Counted from the first letter of the stretch, positions 36,034 through 46,482 are shown. The stretch: 64,000 nucleotides of DNA from Micrococcaceae bacterium Sec5.7 (GCA_039636785.1 CP144169.1:1-64000), one strand, 5' to 3'. The notes: generated from the letters alone by a model not told the origin. Numbers and translations: made by a program.

Positions 36034-37503
36034 GTGGACTGTGTGGACTGGGCTGCCTGGTTCGACGCGCCGGAGTATGAGTTTGCCCGGCAGGTGCTGC
36101 AGCGTGGCGTCGCCGCGCTCTACTTCATTGCGTTCCTCTCCAGCCTGAACCAGTTTCCCGCGCTCCTCGGCGAGCGCGGACTGCTCCCTGTCCCGGCCTA
36201 TGTGGAGGGGTTCAGCAGGCTGCGCCGGCCCAGCCTGTTCCGCTGGCGCTACTCGGATCGCCTGCTGCGGGCCGTGTGCTGGACCAGTCTGGCCATTGCG
36301 GCCACACTCGTTGCGGGACTGCCCCAGCTGGGGCCGCCCTGGCTTCCGCTCATCGCCTTCCTGGCACTCTGGCTGCTGTACATGTCCATCGTCAACGTGG
36401 GACAAACCTTCTACGGCTTCGGCTGGGAGATGCTGCTGCTCGAGGCTGGTTTCACGGTGGCCTTCCTGGGTTCGGACCAGACTCCCCCGCCCCGGACCGT
36501 CCTGATTCTGCTGGCCTGGCTGCTCTTCCGCCTGGAGTTCGGCGCCGGGATGATCAAGATCCGCGGCGGCAGCGAATGGCGGGACCTGACGGCTCTGTAC
36601 TACCACCACGAGACCCAGCCGATGCCCGGCCCGCTCAGCCGCCAGGCTCATCTGCTCCCGAAGCCCCTACATCGGATGGAGGTCCTCGGCAACCATTTCG
36701 CCCAGCTGGTGGTGCCGTTCGCCCTGTTTGCCCCGCAGCCAGTGGCGAGCGCGGCGGCCGGCATCATCATCTTCACCCAGCTGTGGCTGGTGGCGAGCGG
36801 CAACTTCGCCTGGCTTAACTGGATGGCGATCGTCCTGGCCTTCTCGGCGGTCAGTGATCCCGTGGCGCAAGCCGTGCTGCCGGTAATCCCGCCGGACTGG
36901 CCCTCACCGGCGACGTCCGGGGCCGGACCAAGCCCGGTGTGGTGGCTCGCCGTCGTCCTGGCCGTGACACTACTGCTCCTGGTGCTCAGCTACCGGCCGG
37001 TCCGCAACCTGTTTTCCTCCCGGCAGCTCATGAACGCCAGTTTCAACCGCTGGCAGCTGGTCAACACCTACGGGGCCTTCGGCACCGTTACGAGGCTGCG
37101 GATCGAGATCGTGGTGGAAGGGACCCTGGACGAAGAGCCCGACGACGACGCGGACTGGCGCGAGTACGGCTTCAAGGGAAAGCCCGGCGAGGTGCACCGG
37201 CTACCGGACCAGTGGGCCCCCTACCACCTGCGGCTGGACTGGCTCATGTGGTTCCTGCCGCTGCGCACCGTGCACGAGGAGTGGTTCTACGCGTTCCTGG
37301 GCCGGCTGCTGGAGGCGGACCGGCCCACGCTGCGCCTGTTGCGCCATGACCCGTTCGACGGCGGGCGCCCGCACTGGGTGCGCGCCCGCAGTTACCTGTA
37401 CCGCTTCGCCACCCGCGCCGAGTACCGGGAATCCCGGCAGCGCTGGATCCGGACTCCGCTTTACGAGGCCATCCCCGCGCTGTCTCTCCCGCCGGAGGAC
37501 TGA
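36034..37503 (+). CDS. Lipase maturation factor family membrane protein
   Basis: About 489 residues. N-terminal half with six or more membrane helices (GVAALYFIAFLSSLNQFPALLGERGLLP, FGWEMLLLEAGFTVAFLG, LLFRLEFGAGMIKIRGGSEWRDLTALYYHHETQPMPGPLS), the last being the LMF signature; C-terminal soluble domain (RLRIEIVVEG, EYGFKGKPGEVHRLPDQWAPYHLRLDWLMWF). Eukaryotic members fold lipases in the ER; the bacterial role is unknown. Start uncertain: GTG 36034 or GTG 36043 precede DWAAWF. Confidence 0.83.
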   Translation: MDCVDWAAWFDAPEYEFARQVLQRGVAALYFIAFLSSLNQFPALLGERGLLPVPAYVEGFSRLRRPSLFRWRYSDRLLRAVCWTSLAIAATLVAGLPQLGPPWLPLIAFLALWLLYMSIVNVGQTFYGFGWEMLLLEAGFTVAFLGSDQTPPPRTVLILLAWLLFRLEFGAGMIKIRGGSEWRDLTALYYHHETQPMPGPLSRQAHLLPKPLHRMEVLGNHFAQLVVPFALFAPQPVASAAAGIIIFTQLWLVASGNFAWLNWMAIVLAFSAVSDPVAQAVLPVIPPDWPSPATSGAGPSPVWWLAVVLAVTLLLLVLSYRPVRNLFSSRQLMNASFNRWQLVNTYGAFGTVTRLRIEIVVEGTLDEEPDDDADWREYGFKGKPGEVHRLPDQWAPYHLRLDWLMWFLPLRTVHEEWFYAFLGRLLEADRPTLRLLRHDPFDGGRPHWVRARSYLYRFATRAEYRESRQRWIRTPLYEAIPALSLPPED

Positions 37504-37512
37504 GCAGAATCC

Positions 37513-38352
37513 TCAGGCGGTGAGGGCGGCTCTCCGCAGCGTCGCTTCGGCGTGCTTGAGGATGGGCCCATCAATCATTCTTCCGTTGAACTGGAACACG
37601 CCGGTGCCGGCTGCAGCTGCGGCATCCAGCAGTTCAGTGGCGGCAGCGACATCGGCTTCGGACGGCGCGTATGCGTCCCGCACCACGGCCACCTGGTTGG
37701 GGTGGATGCACGCCTTGGAGCCAAAGCCCGAGGCCACGGCGTCCCGGCATTCAACGGCCAGCCCTTCGAGATCCGGAATGCTCACGTAGACGGAATCGAT
37801 GGCCTCTTTGCCGAAGGCTCCGGCCGCCAGCAGCACGGACGAGCGTGCGTGCAGCGCCACCGCGCGGTAACCGCCGTCGTCCTTCCTGCTGGAAGTACCG
37901 CCCAGCGAGGCCAGCAGATCCTCGGCTCCCCACATCAGCGCCACGACGTTCGGTTCCGCGGCAATGGCGGGTGCGTTGAGAATGCCGGCAGCTGTTTCGC
38001 AGAGAGCCACCACTTTGAAGCCTTCCAGCGCACTCAGCTGCGCGGCGTTCTCCGCTTTGGCCAGCATCACGGTGCGGTACGGCGTGTGCGCCAGGCAATG
38101 CAGGTCCTTCTCGAACTCCTCGGTACCCGCCGGATTGACACGAACGATGGTCCGGCTGGGATCCAGCTCGGGGACCTCACCCATGGCTCCCAGCTGCGCC
38201 AGAATGGCACCGCGGGCGCGCTGTTTGTCCGCCGGCGCCACGGCGTCCTCCAAGTCAAGGATGACGGCATCGGCCCTTTCAGCCGCTTTCTGGAAGCGTT
38301 CGGGGCGGTCGGCCGGGCAGAAGAGCAGGGCGGGACCCATCACAAAAGTCAT
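37513..38352 (-). CDS. CitE-like beta-hydroxyacyl-CoA lyase
   Basis: HpcH/HpaI-CitE family aldolase, 279 residues. Seen: LFCPADRPERFQKAA, ADAVILDLEDAVAP (acidic residues), RTIVRVNP (CoA-phosphate arginine), LCETAAGIL (Mg2+ glutamate), MWGAEDL (aspartate) and SGFGSKACIHPNQV. In M. tuberculosis the equivalent gene in the same context (Rv2498c) encodes a lyase for (R)-HMG-CoA and (S)-citramalyl-CoA; by position and sequence this is the likely role here. ATG 38352 overlaps the MaoC stop (ATGA). Last gene of the carboxylase operon. Confidence 0.88.
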   Translation of the reverse strand: MTFVMGPALLFCPADRPERFQKAAERADAVILDLEDAVAPADKQRARGAILAQLGAMGEVPELDPSRTIVRVNPAGTEEFEKDLHCLAHTPYRTVMLAKAENAAQLSALEGFKVVALCETAAGILNAPAIAAEPNVVALMWGAEDLLASLGGTSSRKDDGGYRAVALHARSSVLLAAGAFGKEAIDSVYVSIPDLEGLAVECRDAVASGFGSKACIHPNQVAVVRDAYAPSEADVAAATELLDAAAAAGTGVFQFNGRMIDGPILKHAEATLRRAALTA

Positions 38353-38870
38353 GCTTCGATTGTCCCCCTTTGAGCGTCGATATGCGCCTCGCGTGTCCAC
38401 ATCAGGCAGGTCCTGGTGGCCAGTGCCACCACCTTGCCGTCCTGGTTCCTGCCGGTGTGACTCATGGTGACGACCCCCTGGCCGGGACGCGACGCGGAGA
38501 GCCGCTTTTCGGTGATGACAGTCTCCGTGTAGAGGGTATCGCCGTGATACAGCGGGCTGGGGAAGGAAACATCCGTCAGGCCCAGCTGCGCGATGATGGT
38601 GCCCTGGGTAAGCTGCGGAACGGACTGCCCGACGACGGTGGCGAGGGTAAACATCGAGTTCATCAGCCGCTGTCCGAACGGCTGCCCTGCGCTCCAGGCA
38701 GCGTCCAGGTGCAGCGCCTGCGTGTTCATGGTCATGGTGGTGAAGAGGACGTTGTCCGTCTCCGTGACCGTCCGGCCCGGGCGGTGCGCGTAGACCACGC
38801 CTTCTTCGAGTTCCTCGAAGTAGAGCCCTCGCTGTTCGATGACCCGGTGCTGCGGAGGGTTCGCCGTCAT
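38349..38870 (-). CDS. MaoC-type enoyl-CoA hydratase
   Basis: Hot-dog fold hydratase, 173 residues. The hydratase-2 signature is visible: [21 protein letters not shown] with D39, N49 and H54 as likely catalytic or binding residues, followed by [17 protein letters not shown]. Given its neighbours, it probably hydrates 3-methylglutaconyl-CoA (and itaconyl-CoA), like the mycobacterial Rv2499c product. It overlaps scoB upstream by four bases and citE downstream by four bases, indicating tight coupling. Specificity is an inference from context. Confidence 0.87.
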   Translation of the reverse strand: MTANPPQHRVIEQRGLYFEELEEGVVYAHRPGRTVTETDNVLFTTMTMNTQALHLDAAWSAGQPFGQRLMNSMFTLATVVGQSVPQLTQGTIIAQLGLTDVSFPSPLYHGDTLYTETVITEKRLSASRPGQGVVTMSHTGRNQDGKVVALATRTCLMWTREAHIDAQRGTIEA

Positions 38871-39619
38871 ACGGTCAATTCCTGGTCTTCCTCGAAGAGC
38901 TCGGCGCCGGTGGCCGCGGCGACGTCCTCAACGGACACGTTGGGTGCCAGCTCACGCAGCACCAGCCTGGTCTGTCCGCTTCCGGCGACCACGTCAATCA
39001 CGGCGAGGTCGGTGATGATGCGGTCCACGCACGCCTTTCCCGTCAGCGGCAGTGTGCACTGTTCCACGATCTTCGGTTTGCCGTTCCGGTCCACGTGCTC
39101 CATCATCACAATAACTTTCTTGGCTCCGAAGACCAGGTCCATGGCACCGCCCATTCCCTTGACCATCTTGCCCGGAATCATCCAGTTGGCCAGGTCCCCG
39201 TTGGCGGCGACCTCCATGGCGCCGAGCACGGCCACGTCCACATGCCCGCCGCGGATCATGCCGAAGGAGGCGGCGGAATCGAAGAACGCGGCGCCCGGGT
39301 TGGCGGTGACCGTTTCCTTGCCCGCGTTGATCAGATCTGCATCGACCTCATCCTCGCCCGGGTAGGGGCCGACGCCCAGGATGCCGTTTTCTGAATGCAG
39401 GACCACTTCCACACCGGCGGGGATGTAATTGGGGATCAGCGTGGGCATCCCGATGCCGAGGTTGACGTACTGCCCGTTGCTGAGTTCCTGTGCCACGCGG
39501 GCGGCCAGTTCATTGCGCGTCCAGCCCTTGCTGTCCGGGTGCGCGACGGCGGCACGCCGGTATTCTGGACGGACGGCTTCAGGACGGGGAGGTGCCCCCT
39601 GCGAGCTGTTCGGATCCAT
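38867..39619 (-). CDS. scoB: 3-oxoacid CoA-transferase subunit B
   Basis: Beta subunit of succinyl-CoA:acetoacetate CoA-transferase. 250 residues. [35 protein letters not shown] includes the catalytic glutamate (E77) that forms the CoA thioester. [37 protein letters not shown] follows. It lies two bases after scoA. Together they activate or regenerate acetoacetate, the end product of leucine breakdown, using succinyl-CoA. Confidence 0.93.
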   Translation of the reverse strand: MDPNSSQGAPPRPEAVRPEYRRAAVAHPDSKGWTRNELAARVAQELSNGQYVNLGIGMPTLIPNYIPAGVEVVLHSENGILGVGPYPGEDEVDADLINAGKETVTANPGAAFFDSAASFGMIRGGHVDVAVLGAMEVAANGDLANWMIPGKMVKGMGGAMDLVFGAKKVIVMMEHVDRNGKPKIVEQCTLPLTGKACVDRIITDLAVIDVVAGSGQTRLVLRELAPNVSVEDVAAATGAELFEEDQELTV

Positions 39620-39621
39620 GG

Positions 39622-40413
39622 CTATGCTCCTGCCTTGTCGGTGCTGCCGGATGCGGACGCTGCAGAGAGCGCGACCGTCCTCTTTTCGATGCGCTTCTCA
39701 ATCCGGGGCGCGACGACAACCCGCTGGACGAAGATGCCGGGTGTGTGGATGTGTTCCGGGTCCATCTCGCCGGGCTGTACCAGCTCTTCCACCTCGGCGA
39801 TGGTGACCTTCCCGGCCATGGCGCACAAAGGGTTGAAGTTCATGGCTGTGGCGTGGAAGACAAGGTTTCCGTGACGGTCGCCCTTCCACGCATGCACCAG
39901 GCCGAAGTCCGGCGTCAGTGATTCTTCCAGGACGTAGTCGGCGCCCCCGAAGTTGCGCACTTCTTTCGGCTCCGAGGCAATCGCGATGTTTCCGTCGGCG
40001 TCGTACTTCTGCGGCAGGCCGCCGTCGGACACCTGGGTACCCACACCGGCAGGCGTAAAAAACGCGGGGATGCCGGCACCGCCGGCGCGGAGTTTCTCCG
40101 CCAGCGTGCCCTGCGGCGTGAGCACCACCTCGAGTTCGCCGGACAGGTACTGCCGGGCGAACTCCTTGTTTTCACCGACGTAGGAACTGATGGTGCGCCG
40201 GATCCGGCCGTCCTTGAGCAGGATGCCCAGGCCCCAGTCGTCCACGCCGCAGTTGTTGCTGACGGTTTCCAGTTCCTTGGTGCCGAGCCGGTGAAGGGCC
40301 TCGATGAGAGCCACGGGGATTCCGCAGAGCCCGAAGCCTCCGACGGCAATTGACGCGCCGTCGTGGATGTCCGCAACCGCCTCCGCCGCGGTGGCAACAA
40401 CCTTGTCAATCAT
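39622..40413 (-). CDS. scoA: 3-oxoacid CoA-transferase subunit A
   Basis: Alpha subunit, 263 residues. Glycine-rich [21 protein letters not shown] near the N-terminus, then [40 protein letters not shown] and [13 protein letters not shown] are hallmarks of the family. The start is ATG 40413 with AAGGAT upstream; nine extra upstream codons in the open frame lack support. A short Arthrobacter-type repeat sits in the gap to the acyl-CoA dehydrogenase gene. Confidence 0.93.
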   Translation of the reverse strand: MIDKVVATAAEAVADIHDGASIAVGGFGLCGIPVALIEALHRLGTKELETVSNNCGVDDWGLGILLKDGRIRRTISSYVGENKEFARQYLSGELEVVLTPQGTLAEKLRAGGAGIPAFFTPAGVGTQVSDGGLPQKYDADGNIAIASEPKEVRNFGGADYVLEESLTPDFGLVHAWKGDRHGNLVFHATAMNFNPLCAMAGKVTIAEVEELVQPGEMDPEHIHTPGIFVQRVVVAPRIEKRIEKRTVALSAASASGSTDKAGA

Positions 40414-40427
40414 CGTTGATCCTTTCA

Positions 40428-40455
40428 GGGGTCTCGACAAGCTCGACCACCGGGT
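40428..40455. repeat. Imperfect palindromic intergenic repeat (TCGACAAGCTCGACC type)
   Basis: GGTCTCGACAAGCTCGACCACCGG is a form of a short palindromic word (TCGACAAGCTCGAxC) that I recognise as recurrent between genes in Micrococcales genomes. Only one copy is present here, between the acyl-CoA dehydrogenase and scoA genes. Confidence 0.5.
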
Positions 40456-40459
40456 CCGG

Positions 40460-41623
40460 CTACAGTCCGAGTTCGCGGGCGATCAGCATCAGCTGGACCT
40501 CCGTGGTGCCCTCACCGACTTCAAGGATCTTGGAGTCGCGGTAGTGGCGCGCCACGGTGAATTCGTTGATGAAGCCATAGCCGCCGAACACCTGGGTGGC
40601 GTCCCGCGCGTTGTCCATGGCTGCCTCGCCTGCGACCATCTTAGCCATGGCCGCCTGGGTCTTGAACGGCTTTCCGGCCAGCATCCGGGCGGCGGCGTCG
40701 TAGTAGGCCAGCCGGGCGGTGTGCGCCCGGGTCTGCATGCGCGCGATCTTGAAGGAGATGGCCTGGTACTTGCCGATGTGGTGGCCGAACGCGCTGCGCT
40801 CTTTGGCATACTTCACGGACAGATCAACGCACCCCTGGGCTGCGCCGGTGGCGAGGGCCGCGATGGCGATGCGGCCTTCGTCCAGGATGGACAGGAAGTT
40901 GGCGTAGCCGCGTCCCTCTTTGCCGAGCAGGTTGGCCTCCGGCACGTGCACGTCCTTGAGCGTCAGCGGGTGCGTGTCCGAAGCATTCCAGCCCACCTTG
41001 TTGTACGGCTTCTCAGCCTTGAAGCCGGGCGTGTCGGTGGGTACCAGGATGGTGGAGATTTCCTTCTTGATGCTGCCGTCTTTGCGCTCGTGCAGACCGG
41101 TTACCGCGGTGACCGTCACGAGGCGCGTGATGTCCGTGCCGGAGTTGGTGATGAACTCCTTGTTGCCGTTGATGATCCACTCACCACCCACACGTTTGCC
41201 GGTGGTTTTGGTGCCGCCGGCATCGGAACCGGCCTCCGGCTCCGTCAGGCCGAAGCCTGCGAGCGCCTTTCCTGATGCCAGCAGCGGCAGCCACTCCTGC
41301 TTCTGCTCCTCAGTGCCGAACCGGTGGACGGGCATGGCACCGAGCGAAACGCCGGCTTCCAAGGTAATGGCCACGGACTGGTCCACGCGGCCCAGCTGCT
41401 CCAGGGCAAGTGCCAGGGCGAAATAGTCGCCGCCCATTCCGCCGAATTCCTCCGGGAACGGCAATCCGAAGAGGCCCATGTCCGCCATCTGGGACACCAC
41501 CTCATACGGGAAGCTGTGCTCCTCATCGTGCTTTGCAGAGACCGGGGCCACTACTTCATCTGCAAATGCGCGGACGGTGTCGCTGAGGTCCTGGTATTCC
41601 TCACTGAGCTCAAAATCAGCCAT
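40460..41623 (-). CDS. Acyl-CoA dehydrogenase
   Basis: FAD enzyme of branched-chain acyl-CoA oxidation, 387 residues. Signatures: [56 protein letters not shown], and the C-terminal [14 protein letters not shown]. By context it should oxidise isovaleryl-CoA (equivalent to M. tuberculosis FadE19). The glutamate in GEGTTE (about 370) is the base used by short/medium-chain enzymes, whereas mammalian isovaleryl-CoA dehydrogenase has alanine there and a base elsewhere; substrate range may therefore be broader. ATG 41623, two bases after the carboxylase stop. Confidence 0.92.
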   Translation of the reverse strand: MADFELSEEYQDLSDTVRAFADEVVAPVSAKHDEEHSFPYEVVSQMADMGLFGLPFPEEFGGMGGDYFALALALEQLGRVDQSVAITLEAGVSLGAMPVHRFGTEEQKQEWLPLLASGKALAGFGLTEPEAGSDAGGTKTTGKRVGGEWIINGNKEFITNSGTDITRLVTVTAVTGLHERKDGSIKKEISTILVPTDTPGFKAEKPYNKVGWNASDTHPLTLKDVHVPEANLLGKEGRGYANFLSILDEGRIAIAALATGAAQGCVDLSVKYAKERSAFGHHIGKYQAISFKIARMQTRAHTARLAYYDAAARMLAGKPFKTQAAMAKMVAGEAAMDNARDATQVFGGYGFINEFTVARHYRDSKILEVGEGTTEVQLMLIARELGL

Positions 41624-41625
41624 GC

Positions 41626-43965
41626 CTAGGCTCCCTTTTCTTGATTGCTGGAGACTCCAATAGTCGAGTCTTCAATTCTTGTTTCGTCGGAATGAGTGTC
41701 GTCGGAGTGGTCCGAGTGAATGGTGGCGAGCACCTGATCTGCCTTGACCAGGTCGCCGGTCTTGACGGTAATGTGCACGGTGCCCGCAACCTCGGCCACC
41801 AGCTGATGTTCCATCTTCATGGCTTCCACGGCGAGGAGTACCTGGCCCGCTCCCACGGTGTCGCCATTGTGGACCGACACGGAAACCACGGTTCCGGGCA
41901 TGGGTGAGCGGACTTCCGGATCGGCTGCGCCGTCCTCGCGCTGGATGGCGGACAACACCCGGGTAAGCCGGGATTCCCGGGTGAGGACTTCCAGCCGGCA
42001 GGACCAGCCATCGTTGCCGAGGAACAGTTCCGTCGGCCGCTCCCCCGAAGCCCCGGAGCACGTGGACATGCCTGCTGCTCCTGCAGTCCAGTCTGCGGCG
42101 ATCGAGTAACCGAGCGCCCCGCCGTCGAGCGTCAACACCGCATAGTCCTCGCTGAGGATCTCCAGTGACGCTTTCCGCTCGGGACCCGCACCCACCCGCG
42201 CCGTCGCGTGACCGGCCGGACCGGCCGTGAGGGACACGGTGGCGAACTCCCCGGCGGAGGTGCCCAGGCTGATGCGCCACGGTGCACGCAGTCCAAGCCG
42301 CCAACCGTCAGTCCGGTGCCAGGGACCTGCAACGGCCGGACCGGCAACCGCCGCGCCGCCACCCGGACCGGCAACCGCCGCGCCGCCACCCGGACCGGCA
42401 ACCGCCGCGCCGCCACCCGGACCGGCAACCGCCGCGCCGCCACCCGGACCGCCACCTGGCCCGCCACCGGAAGTCCGGGAGCCGCCGTCGGCCTCCAGCT
42501 CCCGCACGAACATGGCCGCAGCGATCAGCTCGGCGTCGCCGATGTGCCGGAACGTGAAGTCCGGCATTTTGCGCTCGATCATGGTGGTATCCAGGCGTCC
42601 GGCCCGGACGTCGGAGTCGTTGATCAGGAGCCGCAGATACTCAACGTTGGTGTCCACGCCCAGCACGGTGTACCCGGCGAGCGCCTCATCAAGTGTGTCC
42701 AGGGCGGCCTTGCGGTCCTCCCCCCACGCAATGACCTTGGAAATCATGGGATCGTAGCTGGACGAAATCTCCAATCCCTCCATGAGCGACGAATCCACCC
42801 GCACGCTGCCGTGCGTGTCACCGGCAGGCAGCTCGTCCAGCAGCAGCACGGTTCCGGTGGACGGCATGAAGTTCCGTTCCGGGATCTCCGCGTAGACGCG
42901 CGCCTCCACCGAGTGTCCGTTAAGCACGACGTCAGCCTGCGTCAGGGTGAGCGGCTCACCTGCCGCAATGCGCACCTGCCATTCAACGAGGTCCACCCCG
43001 GTGACCATTTCGGTGACGGGGTGCTCCACCTGCAGGCGGGTGTTCATTTCCATAAAGAAGAACTCATCCGGTGCGTTGTCCGAAACCAGGAATTCCACGG
43101 TTCCGGCACCGCTGTAGTTGACGCTGCGCGCGGCGTTGCAGGCGGCCTCGCCGATGCGTGCCCGTGTGGCCCCGCCGTCGTTGAGTGCGTCCAGGAGCGA
43201 GGACGGCGCCTCCTCGATGACCTTCTGGTGGCGGCGCTGCAGAGAGCACTCGCGCTCGCCCAGGTGGATGACGTTGCCGTAGTTGTCGGCAAGCACCTGA
43301 ACCTCGATGTGGCGGGGCGTGGGCACCAGGCGTTCCAGGAACAGGGTGTCGTCCCCAAATGCACTCTCGGCAACCCGTCTGGCGGTGGCCAGGGTGGCCT
43401 CCAGCTCGTCCGGCTGTTCCACCACGTGCATGCCCTTGCCTCCGCCGCCCGCGGACGGCTTGATCAGCAGCGGAAACCCAACTCCTGCCGCGGCGTCGAT
43501 CAGCTGCCGGTCCGTGAGACCGGGCTCGGCCATGCCCGGGACCACGGGGACGCCGTAGCCCATCACGTGGTTCTTCGAACGGATTTTGTCGCCCATGACG
43601 TTCAGGGATTCGACGCCGGGGCCGATGAAGGTGATGCCGGCCTCGTCCAGGGCGCGGGCGAAGTCGACGTTCTCGCTCAGGAAGCCGTAGCCAGGGTGCA
43701 CGGCCTCGGCGCCGGTGTCGCGGCAGGCCTGGATGATCGCCTCGATCTTCAGATAGCTTTCGGCGGCGGCCGCCGGGCCGATCCGGACCGCGAGGTCGGC
43801 CTCCCGCACATGCCGGGCTCCGGCGTCGGCGTCGCTGAAGACAGCGACGGAACGGACACCCATGGCACGCAGGGTGCGGATGACGCGGCAGGCAATCTCG
43901 CCGCGGTTGGCGACCAGCACGGTGTGGAACATCGTGGGTCCGTCGTGAATCTCATGAGTGGTCAT
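41626..43965 (-). CDS. accA1: Acyl-CoA carboxylase alpha subunit (biotin carboxylase + BCCP)
   Basis: 779 residues. Biotin carboxylase N-domain ([21 protein letters not shown]), ATP-grasp ([49 protein letters not shown]), a BT-like linker with four perfect GGGAAVAGP repeats (about residues 506-542), and a C-terminal biotinyl domain with [10 protein letters not shown] (biotin lysine about 717). The tail after the biotinyl domain is His/Asp-rich. With accD1 it likely forms 3-methylcrotonyl-CoA carboxylase. Start ATG 43965 chosen; ATG 43932 is an alternative. Confidence 0.93.
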   Translation of the reverse strand: MTTHEIHDGPTMFHTVLVANRGEIACRVIRTLRAMGVRSVAVFSDADAGARHVREADLAVRIGPAAAAESYLKIEAIIQACRDTGAEAVHPGYGFLSENVDFARALDEAGITFIGPGVESLNVMGDKIRSKNHVMGYGVPVVPGMAEPGLTDRQLIDAAAGVGFPLLIKPSAGGGGKGMHVVEQPDELEATLATARRVAESAFGDDTLFLERLVPTPRHIEVQVLADNYGNVIHLGERECSLQRRHQKVIEEAPSSLLDALNDGGATRARIGEAACNAARSVNYSGAGTVEFLVSDNAPDEFFFMEMNTRLQVEHPVTEMVTGVDLVEWQVRIAAGEPLTLTQADVVLNGHSVEARVYAEIPERNFMPSTGTVLLLDELPAGDTHGSVRVDSSLMEGLEISSSYDPMISKVIAWGEDRKAALDTLDEALAGYTVLGVDTNVEYLRLLINDSDVRAGRLDTTMIERKMPDFTFRHIGDAELIAAAMFVRELEADGGSRTSGGGPGGGPGGGAAVAGPGGGAAVAGPGGGAAVAGPGGGAAVAGPAVAGPWHRTDGWRLGLRAPWRISLGTSAGEFATVSLTAGPAGHATARVGAGPERKASLEILSEDYAVLTLDGGALGYSIAADWTAGAAGMSTCSGASGERPTELFLGNDGWSCRLEVLTRESRLTRVLSAIQREDGAADPEVRSPMPGTVVSVSVHNGDTVGAGQVLLAVEAMKMEHQLVAEVAGTVHITVKTGDLVKADQVLATIHSDHSDDTHSDETRIEDSTIGVSSNQEKGA
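42340..42447. repeat. Four perfect 27-bp tandem repeats inside accA1
   Basis: Units at 42340, 42367, 42394 and 42421, all identical, each encoding nine residues (GGGAAVAGP read on the minus strand). The repeat keeps the frame at any copy number and lies in a flexible linker. Confidence 0.95.
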
Positions 43966-43972
43966 AGCTGGC

Positions 43973-45580
43973 TCACATCCGGAAGAGGCCGAAGGAGGTC
44001 TCCGGCATGGGGGCGCGGGAGACGACGTCGAGTGCAAGCCCCAGCACAGTGCGGGTGTCCGCGGGGTCAATCACGCCGTCGTCCCAGAGCCGGGCGGTGG
44101 AATAGTAGGGGCTTCCCTGGTCCTCGTACTGCTGTTTGATGGGCGCCTTGAATGCTTCTTCATCCTCGAGCGACCATTCCTCGCCGCGCGCCTCATACTG
44201 GTCCCGTTTGACGGTTGCGAGCACGCTTGAGGCCTGGTTGCCGCCCATGACCGAGATCCGGCTCGCGGGCCACATCCACAGGAAGCGGGGCGAGTAGGCG
44301 CGGCCGCACATGGAGTAGTTTCCGGCACCGAACGAGCCGCCGATCACCACGGTCAACTTGGGAACACGGGCCGTGGCCACTGCGGTGACCATCTTGGCGC
44401 CATTCTTGGCGATGCCGCCCTGCTCATAGTCCTTGCCGACCATGAAACCCGACAGGTTCTGCAGGAAGACCAACGGAATTCCGCGCTGGTCGCACAGTTC
44501 GATGAAGTGGGCCCCCTTAAGCGAGGACTCGCTGAAAAGTACGCCGTTGTTTGCCACGATGCCCACAGGATGGCCGTGCAGCCTGGCGAAACCGGTCACC
44601 AGGGTGGTGCCGTAGTACTTCTTGAATTCGTGGAACCGGCTGCCGTCCACCAGACGTGCGATGACCTCACGGACGTCGTACTGCGCGTTAACGTCCGTGG
44701 GCACCGCGCCGTAGAGCTCACTTACGTCAGCAACAGGTTCGACGGTTGTGTCCACGTCCCAGGCGGGGCCGGCCGGCCGGGGCAGGGTGGAGAAGATGTC
44801 ACGGACAATCTGGAGGGCGTGTTCGTCGTTCTCGGCCAGGTGGTCGGTAACACCGGAGATCTTCGAGTGGACGTCGCCGCCGCCGAGCTCCTCCGCGGTG
44901 ACAATCTCGCCGATGGCAGCCTTCACCAGGGGCGGGCCACCGAGGAAAATGGTGCCCTGGTTCCGGACGATCACGGTTTCATCGCTCATTGCGGGAACGT
45001 AGGCGCCGCCGGCGGTGCACGAACCCATCACCGAGGCGATCTGCGGAATCCTGGCTGCGGACATCTTTGCCTGGTTAAAGAAGATCCGGCCGAAGTGCTC
45101 CTTGTCCGGAAAGACCTCGTCCTGCCTGGGCAGGAAGGCTCCGCCGGAATCCACCAGATAGATACACGGAAGCTTGTTTTCCAAGGCGATTTCCTGGGCG
45201 CGCAGGTGCTTCTTCACCGTCATGGGATAGTATGTGCCGCCCTTGACCGTGGCATCGTTGGAGATCACCAGCACATGACGTCCGTGGACCAGCCCGATGC
45301 CCGCAATCACACCGGCGCCCGGCGAATCACCGTTGTACATGCCGTTGGCTGCTAGTGGCGCGATCTCGAGGAACGGGCTGCCGTCATCCAACAGCTGGTC
45401 GATGCGCTCGCGCGGGAGGAGCTTCCCCCGGGCCACGTGGCGTTCTCGCGATTTCTCCGGCCCGCCGAGGGCAGCCGCCGCAAGCCTTTCGCGAAGTTCG
45501 CCGGCAAGCGCGAGCTGCGCCTGGCTGTTCGCGGAAAAGGCGGCACCTGTGGTGTCCACCTGGCTGGCTAGTGTCTCCAT
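43973..45580 (-). CDS. accD1: Acyl-CoA carboxylase beta subunit (carboxyltransferase)
   Basis: 535 residues, the carboxyltransferase partner of the biotin subunit. Seen: [82 protein letters not shown], and [29 protein letters not shown], the oxyanion-hole and acyl-CoA motifs of 3-methylcrotonyl-CoA carboxylase beta subunits. First gene of the operon running to citE. A promoter and two GTTA-N8-TAAC boxes lie upstream, divergent from the TetR gene. Confidence 0.94.
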   Translation of the reverse strand: METLASQVDTTGAAFSANSQAQLALAGELRERLAAAALGGPEKSRERHVARGKLLPRERIDQLLDDGSPFLEIAPLAANGMYNGDSPGAGVIAGIGLVHGRHVLVISNDATVKGGTYYPMTVKKHLRAQEIALENKLPCIYLVDSGGAFLPRQDEVFPDKEHFGRIFFNQAKMSAARIPQIASVMGSCTAGGAYVPAMSDETVIVRNQGTIFLGGPPLVKAAIGEIVTAEELGGGDVHSKISGVTDHLAENDEHALQIVRDIFSTLPRPAGPAWDVDTTVEPVADVSELYGAVPTDVNAQYDVREVIARLVDGSRFHEFKKYYGTTLVTGFARLHGHPVGIVANNGVLFSESSLKGAHFIELCDQRGIPLVFLQNLSGFMVGKDYEQGGIAKNGAKMVTAVATARVPKLTVVIGGSFGAGNYSMCGRAYSPRFLWMWPASRISVMGGNQASSVLATVKRDQYEARGEEWSLEDEEAFKAPIKQQYEDQGSPYYSTARLWDDGVIDPADTRTVLGLALDVVSRAPMPETSFGLFRM

Positions 45581-45616
45581 TGACTGCTTCCGTTCCTGGC
45601 CGTCCGGGCCGCTTCG

Positions 45617-45658
45617 GTTAGTAACGTGTAACTGAGATTTAGGTTAGTCTCTATTAAC
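45617..45658. promoter_or_regulatory. Two GTTA-N8-TAAC boxes in the accD1-TetR gap
   Basis: GTTAGTAACGTGTAAC (45617-45632) and GTTAGTCTCTATTAAC (45643-45658), 26 bases apart start to start. The second covers the accD1 -10 box. Good candidates for the operator of the divergent TetR protein. Confidence 0.6.
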
Positions 45659-45670
45659 TGTGATGTCCAA
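45641..45670 (-). promoter_or_regulatory. Promoter of the accD1-citE operon
   Basis: TTGGAC (45665-45670), 18-base spacer, TAACCT (45641-45646) on the minus strand, about 60 bases upstream of accD1. Confidence 0.5.
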
Positions 45671-45713
45671 CACAGGCGCGCATAGTCAGACTTTGCTGTG
45701 CCAAGGAGGAAAT

Positions 45714-46379
45714 GTGCCGACCACCCAGCGCGGCGAGGAAACGCGGCAGGCCCAAGCCAAGCAACGCGGCCATTCGACGCAGCGCAGCCAGGCCAAGGAG
45801 AACCGCCGCCAGGCCCTGCTGTCAGCCGCCGCCGCGCTTTTTGCCGCCAACGGTTTCAACCGTGTGTCGCTCGAGGATCTGGGAGCTGCCGCCGGCGTCA
45901 GCGGACCGGCTGTGTACCGGCACTTCCCCGGCAAGCAGGCAGTTCTGGGGGCGCTGCTTCTGACTGTAAGCCAGGATCTGCTCGACGGCGGAAGCCGGGT
46001 TGTGGCGGATGCGCAGGACCCTGCCGCTGCCCTGGCCCTGCTGGTGCAGTTCCATGTGGACTTCGCCCTGAGCAATCCGGACGTGATCCGCGTCCAGGAC
46101 CGGGATTTCAGCAATCTGACCGACGACGACCAGGCTGAAGTCCGCACCCTCCAGCGCAATTACGTGGAGCTCTGGGTGGATGTCCTCGCCAGGCTGCATA
46201 CGGAGACGGATCCTGCCGAGCTCCGGATGAGGGCACACGCGAGCTTCGGACTCATCAACTCCACGCCGCACTCGGTCAGGAGCCATGGGCGGAGAATGGG
46301 CGTCAAGTCCGCCCGGCCGCTGCTGGAGCAGATGGCGCTGGCCGCATTGACTGTTCCCTACGGCCCCGCCTCCGGGTAG
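45714..46379 (+). CDS. TetR family regulator of the leucine catabolic operon
   Basis: 221 residues. Helix-turn-helix around 30-75: KENRRQALLSAAAALFAANGFNRVSLEDLGAAAGVSGPAVYRHFPGKQAVLGA. The ligand domain has helical text ending LLEQMALAALTVPYG. GTG 45714 follows AAGGAGGAAAT, a strong ribosome-binding site; the frame extends further up without one. Position matches mycobacterial TetR gene Rv2506 beside the same catabolic cluster. It probably represses accD1-citE through the GTTA-N8-TAAC boxes and responds to an acyl-CoA. Confidence 0.9.
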   Translation: MPTTQRGEETRQAQAKQRGHSTQRSQAKENRRQALLSAAAALFAANGFNRVSLEDLGAAAGVSGPAVYRHFPGKQAVLGALLLTVSQDLLDGGSRVVADAQDPAAALALLVQFHVDFALSNPDVIRVQDRDFSNLTDDDQAEVRTLQRNYVELWVDVLARLHTETDPAELRMRAHASFGLINSTPHSVRSHGRRMGVKSARPLLEQMALAALTVPYGPASG

Positions 46380-46416
46380 CTGAGTCGCAGCCAAACGCGC
46401 CCGGAACACAAGAGCT

Positions 46417-46468
46417 GCCCTCGCCCGCATGAGCGTTGCTGGCTGGCAACGGTTATGCGGGCGGGGGC
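46417..46468. terminator. Bidirectional hairpin terminator between tetR and bkdC
   Basis: 14-bp outer stem GCCCTCGCCCGCAT/ATGCGGGCGGGGGC (one G-T pair) plus an inner GTTGC/GCAAC stem, lying between two convergent genes. Confidence 0.72.
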
Positions 46469-46482
46469 CGTTCGTGCGGAGC

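Noticed and set aside
34509..37503. Carotenoid biosynthesis locus
   Set aside because: The CrtI-like oxidoreductase has no phytoene synthase or other crt gene beside it; its neighbour is a lipase-maturation-like protein.
42208..44139. 643-codon plus-strand open frame opposite accA1
   Set aside because: Entirely antisense to a well-supported carboxylase; its repeats simply mirror the 27-bp tandem repeat.
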